From positions 1 through 46,369 of the forward strand of contig JAUNVG010000015.1 in assembly GCA_030537735.1 (NCBI GenBank): 46,369 nt of DNA, written 5' to 3'. The notes beneath the pieces were generated by a model. That model made no database searches. It saw only the letters and a program-made list of their open reading frames with translations, and was not told the origin of the DNA. A program made the translations under genes and the position numbers. Source of the stretch: Actinomycetaceae bacterium (lineage in GTDB: Bacteria; Actinomycetota; Actinomycetes; Actinomycetales; Actinomycetaceae). Positions 9,277-18,680 of this stretch are shown here, piece after piece (position 1 is the first letter of the stretch; every line of letters begins with the position of its first letter).

Positions 9277-9678
9277 CTAACTACTTTTACGCGCGGTCTG
9301 CGGACGCGAACGCCTCTGCTGCTGGGCGGCTGCTTCGTCACGCGCCAGTTCGTCATCGCACAGGTCCGATAGGTCCACCTGCCCGCCGCGGTAAGCGGCG
9401 CGTGCCAACAGGTGCGAACCAATCGGTGCCGACACTGTTTGCAAGGTAACCATGAGTATAGCTACCGCCGTCCACGACGCACTGCGAGTCACCAGCACCG
9501 TTCCCACCGCCACTAAGAACACCCCCAGCCACTGGGGTTTAGCGGCCGCATGCATGCGTTCGTAGAGTCCGGGCAGTCGCACCATGCCAATACCGGCGAT
9601 CAGTAGGAACACCGACCCGAAGACGAAAGACAGTGCGCCCAGGTAGTTGCAGATGGTTTCTACTAGCTGCCAGTTCAT
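9277..9678 (-). CDS. mrpG: Na+/H+ antiporter Mrp subunit G
   Basis: MrpG is a small membrane subunit of the Mrp (Mnh) multi-subunit cation/proton antiporter. The 133-residue product has three predicted membrane helices and the family motif GMVRLPGLYERMHAAAK between the first two, followed by PIGSHLLARAAYR. The C-terminal 30 residues are charged and Gln/Arg-rich, which is not part of the core fold. The start ATG overlaps the mrpF stop. It is the last gene of the operon. Confidence 0.93.
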   Translation of the reverse strand: MNWQLVETICNYLGALSFVFGSVFLLIAGIGMVRLPGLYERMHAAAKPQWLGVFLVAVGTVLVTRSASWTAVAILMVTLQTVSAPIGSHLLARAAYRGGQVDLSDLCDDELARDEAAAQQQRRSRPQTARKSS

Positions 9679-10055
9679 TCTTCCTCCCGCAACTGCGCCC
9701 GCTCTTCGGCGTACATCTGGGAGTGAGCTTCGCGTTCCATCTTCGCCTTTTCAGCTTTGGCTTCATCTTCAGTCATAATCGAACGCGAGGCACTCATGCG
9801 CCCGGTGAAACGCCCGATGGTTACTGCGTAGAGGAACCCAATGAGGGTAAGTATCACGGTTATGATCTGCACGTCACTGCGCCCATTAACCGCCCCCAAC
9901 ATGGCCGATAGCCCGATCACCGCGACCGCGATCACGTCCGAGGCGTTGGCGCGGTCATAAACCGATGGCCCCAGTGCCAGTCGCACCAAACTTAACCCGA
10001 TGGTGGCGACCATCGCCATCCCCGCTAGGATGTACGCTCCCTGCAGTAGGCTCAT
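9675..10055 (-). CDS. mrpF: Na+/H+ antiporter Mrp subunit F
   Basis: This small three-helix subunit of the Mrp complex carries the typical LALGPSVYDRANASDVIAV and GFLYAVTIGRF motifs. I place the start at the ATG at 10055 (MSLLQGAYIL), which overlaps the mrpE stop in an ATGA, rather than the in-frame codon 15 nt upstream. The last 40 residues are a highly charged cytoplasmic tail (Lys/Glu/Ala), longer than in Bacillus homologues. Confidence 0.93.
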   Translation of the reverse strand: MSLLQGAYILAGMAMVATIGLSLVRLALGPSVYDRANASDVIAVAVIGLSAMLGAVNGRSDVQIITVILTLIGFLYAVTIGRFTGRMSASRSIMTEDEAKAEKAKMEREAHSQMYAEERAQLREEE

Positions 10056-10609
10056 GGCTGCCCCTCCCATCCCAAGGCTTTCAGCACGCGCTGTTCCTGC
10101 TCAATACCAGCTTGACGCACCGCGTCCACGCCCCCGTGCCACGCCAGGTCGAAAACGTGAAGATACATCCGCGAATGAGCCCGGTCGATACTAACCACAA
10201 TGGTTCCGGGAACCAGGTTCGTCATGGCTGCCACAATGGCGAGGACGATTTCTTCACGCGAGTTCAGATCCACCCTCACAATGGAGCAGCGGAATTTGCG
10301 GCCAGTCGCCACCACTATCGCGATGTGCACGGCGGCGCGCACCATGTCAGCGACGAACCGCACCGCCAGCCACACGGTGGCGAACAGTTGCGGTTTCACC
10401 CGGTTACGGGCACGCGGCAGCGGGAAAATCAGTTGCACAGCCACGGCTACCAACACCCCAGACAGGAATGACAGCCAGGTGAAGGAGGCAAACATCAGCA
10501 TCCACAGCGCAGTCAGCCACACGGTTAGCCCGCGGCTGAGCCGTTTGGGTTTAGGCCCGCCCCGCAAGCCGGTGGCCGCGAACCGGTTGGAAAGTGGGTT
10601 CACTGCCAT
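10052..10609 (-). CDS. mrpE: Na+/H+ antiporter Mrp subunit E
   Basis: MrpE is required for assembly or full activity of the Mrp antiporter. The 185-residue product from the ATG at 10609 has a basic N-terminus, a hydrophobic hairpin (LTVWLTALWMLMFASFTWLS and LVAVAVQLIFPLP), and the conserved region AAMTNLVPGTIVV. The start is in a TAATG overlap with mrpD, so the longer upstream frame, which runs inside mrpD, is rejected. Confidence 0.92.
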   Translation of the reverse strand: MAVNPLSNRFAATGLRGGPKPKRLSRGLTVWLTALWMLMFASFTWLSFLSGVLVAVAVQLIFPLPRARNRVKPQLFATVWLAVRFVADMVRAAVHIAIVVATGRKFRCSIVRVDLNSREEIVLAIVAAMTNLVPGTIVVSIDRAHSRMYLHVFDLAWHGGVDAVRQAGIEQEQRVLKALGWEGQP

Positions 10610-12537
10610 TAGTTCCCCCCTCCCGCTTTGGTGTCGTTCGAATGGGTGAGGACGTAGTCTTCCGTCACTTGCCGCAACACTTCCAACAGTGGCCGGTTTT
10701 CGTCCCACACTTGGTCAGTAGTGGGAAGCAGCGGCGGTCGCCAAGTAACTTTCCATTGCCCTCCCGCAGGTATCCGCACCTGCGTGGACTGGGTGATGTC
10801 GTCGCGTTTAGCGTCATCGGAACTGGCTTTTTCCGCTTCCTTCCCAAGGTCTCGCAGCTCCGGAGGCGCCAGGTGGCGCCCGTACTGGGAATCACCGTGA
10901 CCGCGCCCGTCAGCAGAGAGCACCGAGTGCAGGTAGGTGGATCTATCCATCTGGTCCAATGCCGCCGAAGCCGCGTAAGCGTAGATGCGACCGCCCACCA
11001 CACTCATCGCCAGCATCACTACCACCAGGGTTCCGGCGGCGGCGTACATCAGGGTGGATGTCCCCTGCGCGCGTTGTTCTTCCTTGGTGCGCGAAGCTGC
11101 CTGCATTTCCTCACTGAGGGAGGCCGTGGCTTGCGCCCGATCCAAGCGTCGTTTGGCGGCGCGGCGTTGGCGTCCGCGGATCTTTTCCGGGTCAGTGTCG
11201 GCCAGGGATTCGTCTTCGCGTTGTTGCCAGAACGCGAAGTTCCACACTTTCACCACCGCGTACAGGGTGAGGAATGATGTCACCATACCGGCGGCTAATA
11301 GTGACCAGCCTTGCCAGCCGCCGTGCGTAACTGCCGCTTGCGCTAGCCCGAGTTTGCCGAGGAACCCTGGTAGCGGTGGGATTCCCACCAGGTTGAGGGC
11401 GGTGATGAAGAATAAGATGGCGATCGCCGGGTAGGCTTTTGCCATTCCTCCCAGGCGCCGCAGGGAGGTGGTGCCGCGTTTGCGTTCGATTAGCCCGATG
11501 ATGAGGAACATTGCGGTTTGCACCAAAATGTGGTGGGCGGCGTAGAAGATTGCCGACGCTAGGCCTTGGCGGTTAACTAGCGCCAACCCCCAGATCATGA
11601 ACCCAATGTGTGACACCAACGTGAACGACAGGAGCCGCCGCATGTCTTCTTGGGTGAGGGCCCCGAGGATGCCGACGATCATGGTGGCGATCCCCACCAC
11701 GGTAAGGAGGTTGTCCACTCCGCGTCCGGGGAAGAGCAGTACCTGTAGGCGGATGAGGGCGTAGATACCGACTTTGGTGAGCAGTCCGGCGAAGACGGCG
11801 GTGACCGGGGCGGGAGCGGTGGGATAGGAGTCCGGCAGCCAGGCGGAAAGGGGGAATACGGCGGATTTAATGCCGAACGCCACCAGCAGCACCAGTTGGA
11901 TGGTGAGAGCCACAGAGGGGTCTATTTCGCGTAGGCGAGTCGACAGTTGCGCCATGTTCACGGTTCCCGCGGCGGCGTACGTCAAGGCGATTCCGGCGAG
12001 GAAAATCATGGACGAAACCAGCGATACCACCACGTACACGGTCCCGGCGCGGGTGCGTCCGCGGGTGCCCCCTAAGGTGATGAGGACGAAGGATGCGGCC
12101 AGGAGGATTTCGAACCCTACGTAGAGGTTGAACAGGTCCCCGGTGAGGAAGGCGTTGGACACTCCGGCGATGAGGATCAGGTAGGTGGGGTGGTAGATCG
12201 CCACCGGCACGTCGGGGTCATCGTCGGCCAGGTTCTGCGCCAGGGAGTAAATCAGCACCGCGAGCGTCACGATTTGGGACACCACCAGCATCAAGGAAGA
12301 AAGCCGGTCAGCCACCAGGGTGATGCCGATGGGTGCGGCCCACGACCCGGCGTCCAGCACCACGGGCCCGGTGTTGGCTTGTACTGCCAGGGCGATGCCT
12401 ACGGCGAGGACGGTGACCATGGTCAGTAGGGAGATTAGTTGTTGGACGCGTGGTCGCGGTCCTACCAGTAGTGCCAGTCCGGCTGCCAGTAGTGGCAGTA
12501 GCACGGGGATGGGCAGGAGGGAGGCAACAGTTAGCAT
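10609..12537 (-). CDS. mrpD: Na+/H+ antiporter Mrp subunit D
   Basis: This proton-translocating subunit is homologous to complex I NuoM/NuoN. About 14 membrane helices are visible. Family landmarks include YVGFEILLAASFVLI (the conserved intramembrane Glu), LVAFGIKSAVFPLSAWLPDS (the conserved Lys and the signature), and LLSFTLVSHIGFM. At 642 residues it is about 140 longer than Bacillus MrpD. The surplus is a basic cytoplasmic segment (from WQQREDESLADTDPEK, Arg/Ala-rich), a further helix, and a hydrophilic C-terminal domain. It is coupled on both sides to mrpC and mrpE by TAATG overlaps. Confidence 0.95.
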   Translation of the reverse strand: MLTVASLLPIPVLLPLLAAGLALLVGPRPRVQQLISLLTMVTVLAVGIALAVQANTGPVVLDAGSWAAPIGITLVADRLSSLMLVVSQIVTLAVLIYSLAQNLADDDPDVPVAIYHPTYLILIAGVSNAFLTGDLFNLYVGFEILLAASFVLITLGGTRGRTRAGTVYVVVSLVSSMIFLAGIALTYAAAGTVNMAQLSTRLREIDPSVALTIQLVLLVAFGIKSAVFPLSAWLPDSYPTAPAPVTAVFAGLLTKVGIYALIRLQVLLFPGRGVDNLLTVVGIATMIVGILGALTQEDMRRLLSFTLVSHIGFMIWGLALVNRQGLASAIFYAAHHILVQTAMFLIIGLIERKRGTTSLRRLGGMAKAYPAIAILFFITALNLVGIPPLPGFLGKLGLAQAAVTHGGWQGWSLLAAGMVTSFLTLYAVVKVWNFAFWQQREDESLADTDPEKIRGRQRRAAKRRLDRAQATASLSEEMQAASRTKEEQRAQGTSTLMYAAAGTLVVVMLAMSVVGGRIYAYAASAALDQMDRSTYLHSVLSADGRGHGDSQYGRHLAPPELRDLGKEAEKASSDDAKRDDITQSTQVRIPAGGQWKVTWRPPLLPTTDQVWDENRPLLEVLRQVTEDYVLTHSNDTKAGGGN

Positions 12538-13232
12538 TATGGTTGTTCCTCCCCTCTCCCCGCGCCGCTAGCTTCGCCGCTGGTGGGCGTTTGGGAAGTG
12601 CTCGCTGCCGGCTTGGGGTTTCGTTTATTCGTCTTCTTCCCACCCGTTCGCGCGGAAGTGGTGTTGGCAGTGTCGTCACGGTATTGGGGGCGAGGACGTT
12701 GGGTTTCTTCGCCGGTGGTGGGAACGTCCTCGTCCACGTCCTCGGCGTCGTAGTCGATCCCGGGGTCTTCCCCGCCGGTGGTTTGTTCCGCCATGGATTC
12801 ATCGCGCCGCGCGGTTTGGCTACGGCGGGCGAGGCGGCGGTCTTCCACGTCGTCGATGACTTCGTCGTGTCCGGCTAAGCGCCACGACCGGTAGGCCAGT
12901 GCCATGCCGAACGCGGTGGTTCCCAAGGAGATGACGATGGCGGTTAGCATCATGGCTTGCGGCAGTGGGTCGGCCATGCTGGCGGGGTCGGGGCCGCTCA
13001 GGAGCGGCGGTAGCCCACTTCCCCCACCGGCGGCAAGGATGAGGAGGTTCACCCCGTGCGCCACCAGTGATAGTCCGATGACGATGCGGGTGAGGGTGCG
13101 TTCCATTACCAGGTAGGCACCGGCTGCGATTAGGCCTCCGCCGAGCACGATTATTGCCAGGGATGCGCGCGCCACGGTTCCCACCGGGGCGAGCGGGAGG
13201 ATGCTTAGTACGAGGGCGGTGGGGGCGTTCAT
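12537..13232 (-). CDS. mrpC: Na+/H+ antiporter Mrp subunit C with a long charged tail
   Basis: The first 110 residues form the NuoK-like three-helix subunit (GAYLVMERTLTRIVIGLSLV, then HGVNLLILAAGG, then DPLPQAMMLTAIVISLGTTA, the family signature). About 115 hydrophilic residues follow, first acidic (DYDAEDVDEDVP) and then rich in Lys, Thr, Ser and Pro. They are absent from Bacillus MrpC (about 113 aa). The start ATG overlaps the mrpA stop. Confidence 0.93.
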   Translation of the reverse strand: MNAPTALVLSILPLAPVGTVARASLAIIVLGGGLIAAGAYLVMERTLTRIVIGLSLVAHGVNLLILAAGGGSGLPPLLSGPDPASMADPLPQAMMLTAIVISLGTTAFGMALAYRSWRLAGHDEVIDDVEDRRLARRSQTARRDESMAEQTTGGEDPGIDYDAEDVDEDVPTTGEETQRPRPQYRDDTANTTSARTGGKKTNKRNPKPAASTSQTPTSGEASGAGRGEEQP

Positions 13233-16102
13233 GCGCTCACCTGCGCTGATTTGTTCCCGCGTTCCAGGTCGCGGTCGCGGTCGATTTGCGCTCCCAGGGC
13301 GGTAACCAGGTCAAGCACTAGTCCAAGTACCAGGATGTAAACACCGATGTCTAGGATCATGGCGGAGGTGAAGTGCAGGTCCCCTACCCACCCGAGGTTG
13401 AGGTGTATTTCCACTGATTGCAGTACGGTTTGGCCGCGCAGTAGTGGTAGTGCGCCTCCCACGGCGGCGGTGAATAGTCCCAGTCCCAGTAGCCGGCCGG
13501 GGTTGATTGACAGGGTTTGTCCCAGTTCGAAGCGTCCCCCTGCCAGGTAGCGCATTACTACCGCGATGCCGGCTAGTAGCCCACCGGCGAATCCGCCTCC
13601 GGGGTGGTTGTGTCCTACCAGGGTCACCCAGAAGGAGGCAACCAGCATGGTGGGGAATAGTAGGCGGGTGCCGACTTCTAACATGACTGAGCGTTCACGC
13701 ACCGCCATGAGTTCCACTGCCGGTAGCCACTGGCCTTGTTTGCTGGGGGTGTGGTTGTCGTGGCGGGCGAAGCGGCGGTTGAGGTAGATGAGGGAGGCCA
13801 CGCCGGTGGCGGTTACCAGTAGTACGGATAGTTCCCCAACGGTGTCCCAGGCGCGGACGTCCACCAAGATGACGTTGACGATGTTTTCTCCCGCTCCGAA
13901 CACCAGGGCTTCGGCGGGGATGAGTTCGGATACTGGGGGGCTGACGCGGGCTTGAATGGCGAATGCGGTTGCCAGTGACAGGCTGGTTCCCAAGGCGGCG
14001 GCGATGCCGAATCGTATCCACCGTGAGCGCACTAGGGGCCGGTTGGAAAAGTACGGCGGTAGGGAGCGTAGGACGAGGACGAACACCACCAGGGTGATTA
14101 CTTCCACCACGATTTGGGTAAGGGCCAGGTCGGGGGCTCCGTAGGACAGGTAGATCATGGCGATGAGTGTGCCTACCGCACCTAATGCCAGGACCGCTTT
14201 CATGCGGTGGCGCGCCCGCACGGTGATGATGGTGGCGGTGATGGCAAGGATCACCAGTGCCAGTTGGTAGGGGGAGTCCCACAGGCGCAGGCGCAGTTCT
14301 GGATCGGGGATGGAGGCCAGTCCGTAGCCCACGACCGCGACCAGCACGATGAGGATGGTGGATACGTCCCAGGGCAGGGAGCCTCGCTGTGTCCAGGTGG
14401 TGACTCGCGCAGCCAGGGTTTCAAGTTCCAGTAAGGTCCAGCGGTACAGGTCGGTTAACTGCAGGTGTTTGGGTTCGACGCGGCGTTGGAAGCGGGCCAC
14501 TGCGGGGCGGTGTTTCGCCATGAGTGTACCCATCACCAGGATGAAGGCGGTTAGCACGGCTGGTTCCCAACCTGACCACAGGGCGAGGTGGGCGGGCTGG
14601 GAGTAGTGGGCGGTTACGTCACTGATGAGGGGTTGGTAGATCTGCGGCGCGACGCCGGTGAGGCTGGCGGCGGCGAGGATAACGATGGGCGCTAATGACA
14701 GGCGCGGGCATTTGGTGACGGGGTTTTCCACGCGGGTGCGTTTGGGGGCGAAGGCTCCCCACCAGTAGCGCCAGGAGTAGGCGAAGGTAAGTATGGAGCC
14801 GCCGACAAGGGTCAGTAGGGCAGCCACGTTGATGACGCTGGCGGTGTGGGTGGCGCCGTGGCTGAGTCGTTCGATCCAGGCAGTGGCCTGGGGGTGGATG
14901 AACGCTACCAGCAGGGCTTCTTTCCCGAGGAATCCCAGCAGCAGGGGGATCCCCGCCATGGAGGCGGCAGCCACGCCAGCAGCGGCAGCGAGGACGGGTT
15001 GGTGCCGGTAGAGGCTGTTGAGTTCACGCAGGTCACGGGTTCCGGTGGTTTTTTCCACTAGCCCCACACTCATAAAGAGCGCGGATTTGAAGGTGGCGTG
15101 GGCGATGAGCAGGGCGTATCCGGCTGCCACGGACGCAGCGGTTCCATAGGCGAAGGCGGCGGTCATCAATCCGAGTTGGCTGACGGTGGAGTAGGCGAGG
15201 ATGAGTTTGAGGTCGAACTGGCGCAGCGCCCGGTAGCCTCCCACCACCATGGTGGCGAGTCCGAATGTTACGAGGATGGCCGACCAGCCGGGTACGTGCA
15301 CGAATCCGGGGGTGAGCCTGGCGGTGAGGTATACGCCGGCTTTCACCATGGCGGCGGCGTGCAGGTAGGCCGATACCGGGGTGGGGGCGGCCATGGCGCC
15401 CGGTAGCCAGAAGTGGTGGGGCACCAGCGCGGATTTACTGGCGATACCCCAGATTATGAGGATGGCTCCGATCCACACTATGGGGCTGTTGGTTTGGTAG
15501 ATCCCGGTTTCCATGTGCATGATGAGCACGCTCATTTGGTAGGACCCACCTGGTGGGGAGGCCACCATGACGAATCCGGCGAACATGGCGAGGGAGCCAA
15601 CGGAGGTCACCTGGATGGCTTGGCGGGCGGCGGCGCGCGCGTAGCGACGGTCGTAGTGGTGTCCGATGAGGAGGAAGGAAAGTACGGTGGTGGCTTCCCA
15701 AAACAGGTACACCATCATGAGGTGTTCGGCGGTTACTAGCCCCAGCATGGCGCCTGCGAATGCTACGAAGACGGAGGTGAAGCGCGCTAGGCCGCGAGCG
15801 TTGGAGGCGAAGTAGCGCGAAGCGTAGATCATCACCAGGGTGCCCACCACGGTGACGACTAGCCCCATTACCCAAGAGAGCGTGTCGAGGCGGAAGCTGA
15901 TGCCCAGTTCCAGTCCGGGTACCCATTCCCACTGCCAGCGGGCGGGGGCGGCGGTGAATACGGCGCGGGTTTGCGTCAGTAGCCAGGCGGCGGCGCTAGC
16001 GGGTGCGAGGGCGGCGATTAGCAGCGTGGAGCGCCCCCAGCGGCGCGCCAAAATTGGGCTGACGAGGGCGGCAACGACGTGTGCTAGTAGTAGGTAAGGC
16101 AC
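13229..16102 (-). CDS. mrpA: Na+/H+ antiporter Mrp subunit A fused to subunit B
   Basis: This is the largest Mrp subunit, homologous to complex I NuoL plus NuoJ-like parts. The 957 residues contain the NuoL-type core (YLFWEATTVLSFLLIGHHYD, SKSALVPHHFWLPGAMAAPT, and LAYSTVSQLGLM). A middle helical region follows (YLSYGAPDLALTQIVVEVIT). The last 150 or so residues match stand-alone MrpB (VGHNHPGGGFAGGLLAG, then LHFTSAMILDIGVYILVLGL). Fusion of A and B is usual in actinobacteria and explains why no separate mrpB is present. The start is a GTG with AAGGGG upstream. It is the first gene of the operon; the complex exports Na+ for protons and supports pH homeostasis. Confidence 0.95.
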   Translation of the reverse strand: MPYLLLAHVVAALVSPILARRWGRSTLLIAALAPASAAAWLLTQTRAVFTAAPARWQWEWVPGLELGISFRLDTLSWVMGLVVTVVGTLVMIYASRYFASNARGLARFTSVFVAFAGAMLGLVTAEHLMMVYLFWEATTVLSFLLIGHHYDRRYARAAARQAIQVTSVGSLAMFAGFVMVASPPGGSYQMSVLIMHMETGIYQTNSPIVWIGAILIIWGIASKSALVPHHFWLPGAMAAPTPVSAYLHAAAMVKAGVYLTARLTPGFVHVPGWSAILVTFGLATMVVGGYRALRQFDLKLILAYSTVSQLGLMTAAFAYGTAASVAAGYALLIAHATFKSALFMSVGLVEKTTGTRDLRELNSLYRHQPVLAAAAGVAAASMAGIPLLLGFLGKEALLVAFIHPQATAWIERLSHGATHTASVINVAALLTLVGGSILTFAYSWRYWWGAFAPKRTRVENPVTKCPRLSLAPIVILAAASLTGVAPQIYQPLISDVTAHYSQPAHLALWSGWEPAVLTAFILVMGTLMAKHRPAVARFQRRVEPKHLQLTDLYRWTLLELETLAARVTTWTQRGSLPWDVSTILIVLVAVVGYGLASIPDPELRLRLWDSPYQLALVILAITATIITVRARHRMKAVLALGAVGTLIAMIYLSYGAPDLALTQIVVEVITLVVFVLVLRSLPPYFSNRPLVRSRWIRFGIAAALGTSLSLATAFAIQARVSPPVSELIPAEALVFGAGENIVNVILVDVRAWDTVGELSVLLVTATGVASLIYLNRRFARHDNHTPSKQGQWLPAVELMAVRERSVMLEVGTRLLFPTMLVASFWVTLVGHNHPGGGFAGGLLAGIAVVMRYLAGGRFELGQTLSINPGRLLGLGLFTAAVGGALPLLRGQTVLQSVEIHLNLGWVGDLHFTSAMILDIGVYILVLGLVLDLVTALGAQIDRDRDLERGNKSAQVSA

Positions 16103-16406
16103 GTACGTGTCCCCTTGGGTAGTGCGTAGTTGGGTGGTTTAGGGTTCCTCTAATTTTAGGGTACCGATATTTCTTCTTTCGTGCTCTCACCGTCCACCGC
16201 AGGTGCGCACACCGCCCACTTGTTCCCGCCCCAGCCTGCGCACCACTGCGCACCACCGCGCACCCCCGCCCGTTCCCGCACCCCCGCGCACACCTCCTGA
16301 AGCGGCGCACGACGTCCCTGCTCAGAAATTTGCGATGCTGTCCTTACCGGCGTAAACGACTAGGATAGTCCCCAGTTATTCCCCTCGTCGTTTCTAGGAG
16401 TAAAAG
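16103..16406. other. Divergent intergenic region, mrpA / Fe-S oxidoreductase
   Basis: This 304-base region must hold both divergent promoters. Visible elements are two TTTAGGG copies (around 16138-16160), a cluster of GCGCAC repeats (about 16205-16292) and TAGGAT at 16361-16366 as a possible -10 for the plus-strand gene. I could not find a well-spaced -35 for either direction. Confidence 0.4.
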
Positions 16407-18662
16407 GTGAGCCCTGAGAGTGTGCGCGTGGTCGCCCTCGTGCTAGCTATTGTCGCCACCGCGGTGGCGGTGGGCGCTTTTACTCGCGCGGTAGTCACCC
16501 TGGTGCGTCGAGTGGCGGTCGGTAAACCGGATCCGGGTCGCTGGCGCCCGGTGGGAAAGCGTCTGTGGCAGGCGCTGGTGACGATCCTGTCCCACCGCGA
16601 GTTCCGCTCCCGCCCCTGGGTCCGCGCCGCCCACTGGGCAGTCATGATGTCCTTCCCCCTGCTGTTTTTAACTCTAATCACGGGCTACGGCCAACTCATT
16701 AACCCCTCTTACGCGCTCCCCCTAATCGGCCACTTCGCCCCCTGGGAGTGGGTGGTGGAGTTCTTCGCCTGGGCCGGCCTCTTCGGCATCTTATGGCTCA
16801 TCCTGGTTCGCACCCGCACCGGCCACGGCTCCCCCGCGCAGGCTCGCGGCGAGGATTCACGCGATGGTTCCCCTTCCTCGATGGCCTCACGTTTCCTGGG
16901 CTCAACCCGCTGGCAAGCCTACTTCGTTGAAGCGGTAATCCTCATCGTGGTGGTGGCAGTTCTCGGTTTACGCGCCAGTGAGTTTGCGTTAATGTCTGCC
17001 GCACAGCGTTCATTTTGGCACTTCCCCCTCACCGGCTGGCTGGGTACCCTCCTCCTTCCCCTTTCCACCGCCGCCTTAGAAAACCTCATAACTGCCCTGT
17101 CACTTTTTAAGATCCTCACCTCCATGGCATGGCTGACAGTGGTGGGAGTGGTAACCACCATGGGCGTGGCCTGGCATCGCTTCCTGGCAGTGGTAAGTGT
17201 TTACGCCCGCCGCGAAGCAGACGGTTCGAAAGCCCTCGGCTCCCTCGCCCCCCTCCTGGTTGAGGGTGAGCCCATCACCAGCGAAGACCAAGCTGCCGAA
17301 CTCGACGACGACGCGGTCCTAGGTTGGGGCACCGCAGCAGACCTGACGTGGAAGGCGCGCCTAGACTTTTCCACCTGCACCGAGTGCGGTCGCTGCCAGG
17401 AACTGTGCCCGGCGTGGAACACGGGTAAACCGCTGTCTCCGAAGTTACTGATGCTGTCGCTGCGCGACCACGTGGCGGCGGTGGAGGCCACCGACGCCCT
17501 TCCCTCCCCTACCGACGATGGGCAGGTGTGTGCGTCGTGGCCGCAGCAGGCACACAGTGGTGACGTCCTTTCCGCTTTGACCCAGTCGGGTAACACCGAT
17601 GAGTCGGGGGTGGCGTTAACTGCGGCGCCGTTGGTTGGTGAGGTGGTCAGCGAAGACGCGCTGTGGGATTGCACCATGTGCGGGGCGTGCGTGGACCAGT
17701 GCCCGGTGGACATTGAACACATTGACCTCATCGTTAACCTGCGTCGCCACCAGGTGCTAATGGAGTCGGCTTTCCCGCGCGAGTTAGCCCGTCCTTTCCG
17801 CGCTTTGGAAACCAAGGCAAACCCGTATAACCAGCCGCCGCGTAAGCGCCTGGAGTGGGCGAAGAACCTGGATTTCGATGTTCCGGTGATTGGCGAGGAC
17901 GTGGAGGACGCCAGCGAAGTGGACTGGCTTTTCTGGGTCGGTTGCACCGGTGCTTACGATGACCGGGCGAAGAAAACTTCCGCCGCGATTGCACAGTTGC
18001 TTTACCGCGCGGAAGTTAGTTTCGCAGTGTTAGGCAACGGGGAGTCTTGTACTGGGGATCCGGCGCGCCGGGCAGGCAACGAGTTATTGTTCCAGATGCT
18101 GGCCCAGCAGGCGGTGGAGACGCTGCAGGAGGCGAAGGTAAAACGCATTGTGGTTTCGTGCGCGCACTGTTTCAACACCATAGCTAATGAGTATCCGGCG
18201 TTGGGTGGTCGTTTCGAGGTAGTGCACTACACCCAGCTTCTGAACCGTCTGGTACGTGATGGGGCGTTGCGTTTGGTGGCACCTTCGGCGTCACAGGCGC
18301 AGGCGGTTACCTACCACGATCCGTGTTATTTGGGTCGCCACAATCAGGTGTATTCGGCTCCGCGTGAGTTACTGTCGGCTGGTTTGGGTCAGGCTCCGTT
18401 GGAGATGCCTCGCCACGGGGAGCGCGCCATGTGTTGTGGCGCCGGTGGGGCGCGTGCCTGGATGGAGGAAAACCGTGGCACTCGCATTGCGCAGGCGCGT
18501 GTAGATGAAGCCAGTCAGGCGGGTGCGGATGTGGTTGCTACCGCCTGCCCGTTCTGTACCCAGATGTTGTCTTCAACTCCGGCCACTGACCAGCCGGTGG
18601 TGATTAAGGACGTGGCGACGCTGATGTTGGAGGCGGCCCAGCGCGCTGACAGCGACCAGTAG
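16407..18662 (+). CDS. Membrane-bound Fe-S oxidoreductase with CCG (heterodisulfide reductase-like) domains
   Basis: A 751-residue protein with an N-terminal membrane part related to the gamma subunit of respiratory nitrate reductase/HdrE (helices near residues 5-30, 70-95, 115-135, 170-195 and 235-265). Two [4Fe-4S] motifs follow, CTECGRCQELCP and CTMCGACVDQCPVDIEH, and then two CCG-type domains (GCTGAYDD...CAHCFN, and YHDPCYLGRHN...MCCGAGG...CPFC). This is the usual actinobacterial (Fe-S)-binding protein, thought to pass electrons between the quinone pool and a cytosolic partner; the true donor is unknown. The start is a GTG with TAGGAG upstream. It stands alone and converges with the 421-aa gene 18 nt away. 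Confidence 0.9.
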   Translation: MSPESVRVVALVLAIVATAVAVGAFTRAVVTLVRRVAVGKPDPGRWRPVGKRLWQALVTILSHREFRSRPWVRAAHWAVMMSFPLLFLTLITGYGQLINPSYALPLIGHFAPWEWVVEFFAWAGLFGILWLILVRTRTGHGSPAQARGEDSRDGSPSSMASRFLGSTRWQAYFVEAVILIVVVAVLGLRASEFALMSAAQRSFWHFPLTGWLGTLLLPLSTAALENLITALSLFKILTSMAWLTVVGVVTTMGVAWHRFLAVVSVYARREADGSKALGSLAPLLVEGEPITSEDQAAELDDDAVLGWGTAADLTWKARLDFSTCTECGRCQELCPAWNTGKPLSPKLLMLSLRDHVAAVEATDALPSPTDDGQVCASWPQQAHSGDVLSALTQSGNTDESGVALTAAPLVGEVVSEDALWDCTMCGACVDQCPVDIEHIDLIVNLRRHQVLMESAFPRELARPFRALETKANPYNQPPRKRLEWAKNLDFDVPVIGEDVEDASEVDWLFWVGCTGAYDDRAKKTSAAIAQLLYRAEVSFAVLGNGESCTGDPARRAGNELLFQMLAQQAVETLQEAKVKRIVVSCAHCFNTIANEYPALGGRFEVVHYTQLLNRLVRDGALRLVAPSASQAQAVTYHDPCYLGRHNQVYSAPRELLSAGLGQAPLEMPRHGERAMCCGAGGARAWMEENRGTRIAQARVDEASQAGADVVATACPFCTQMLSSTPATDQPVVIKDVATLMLEAAQRADSDQ

Positions 18663-18680
18663 AGGGCCGCGCATCACCGG

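Noticed and set aside
10610..10708. Upstream start for mrpE inside mrpD
   Set aside because: The TAATG overlap at 10609 gives the family-typical start; the 33 extra residues are out-of-frame mrpD sequence.
13695..14282. Long antisense frames opposite mrpA, and similar ones opposite the FtsX permease, mrpD and other genes
   Set aside because: They are codon-bias shadows of real genes, are rich in Arg/His/Pro or Thr/Ser, and match no family.
16205..16292. GCGCAC-rich stretch as a CRISPR-like or origin repeat
   Set aside because: The copies are short, irregular and without spacers or DnaA boxes; likely simple GC-rich repeats.
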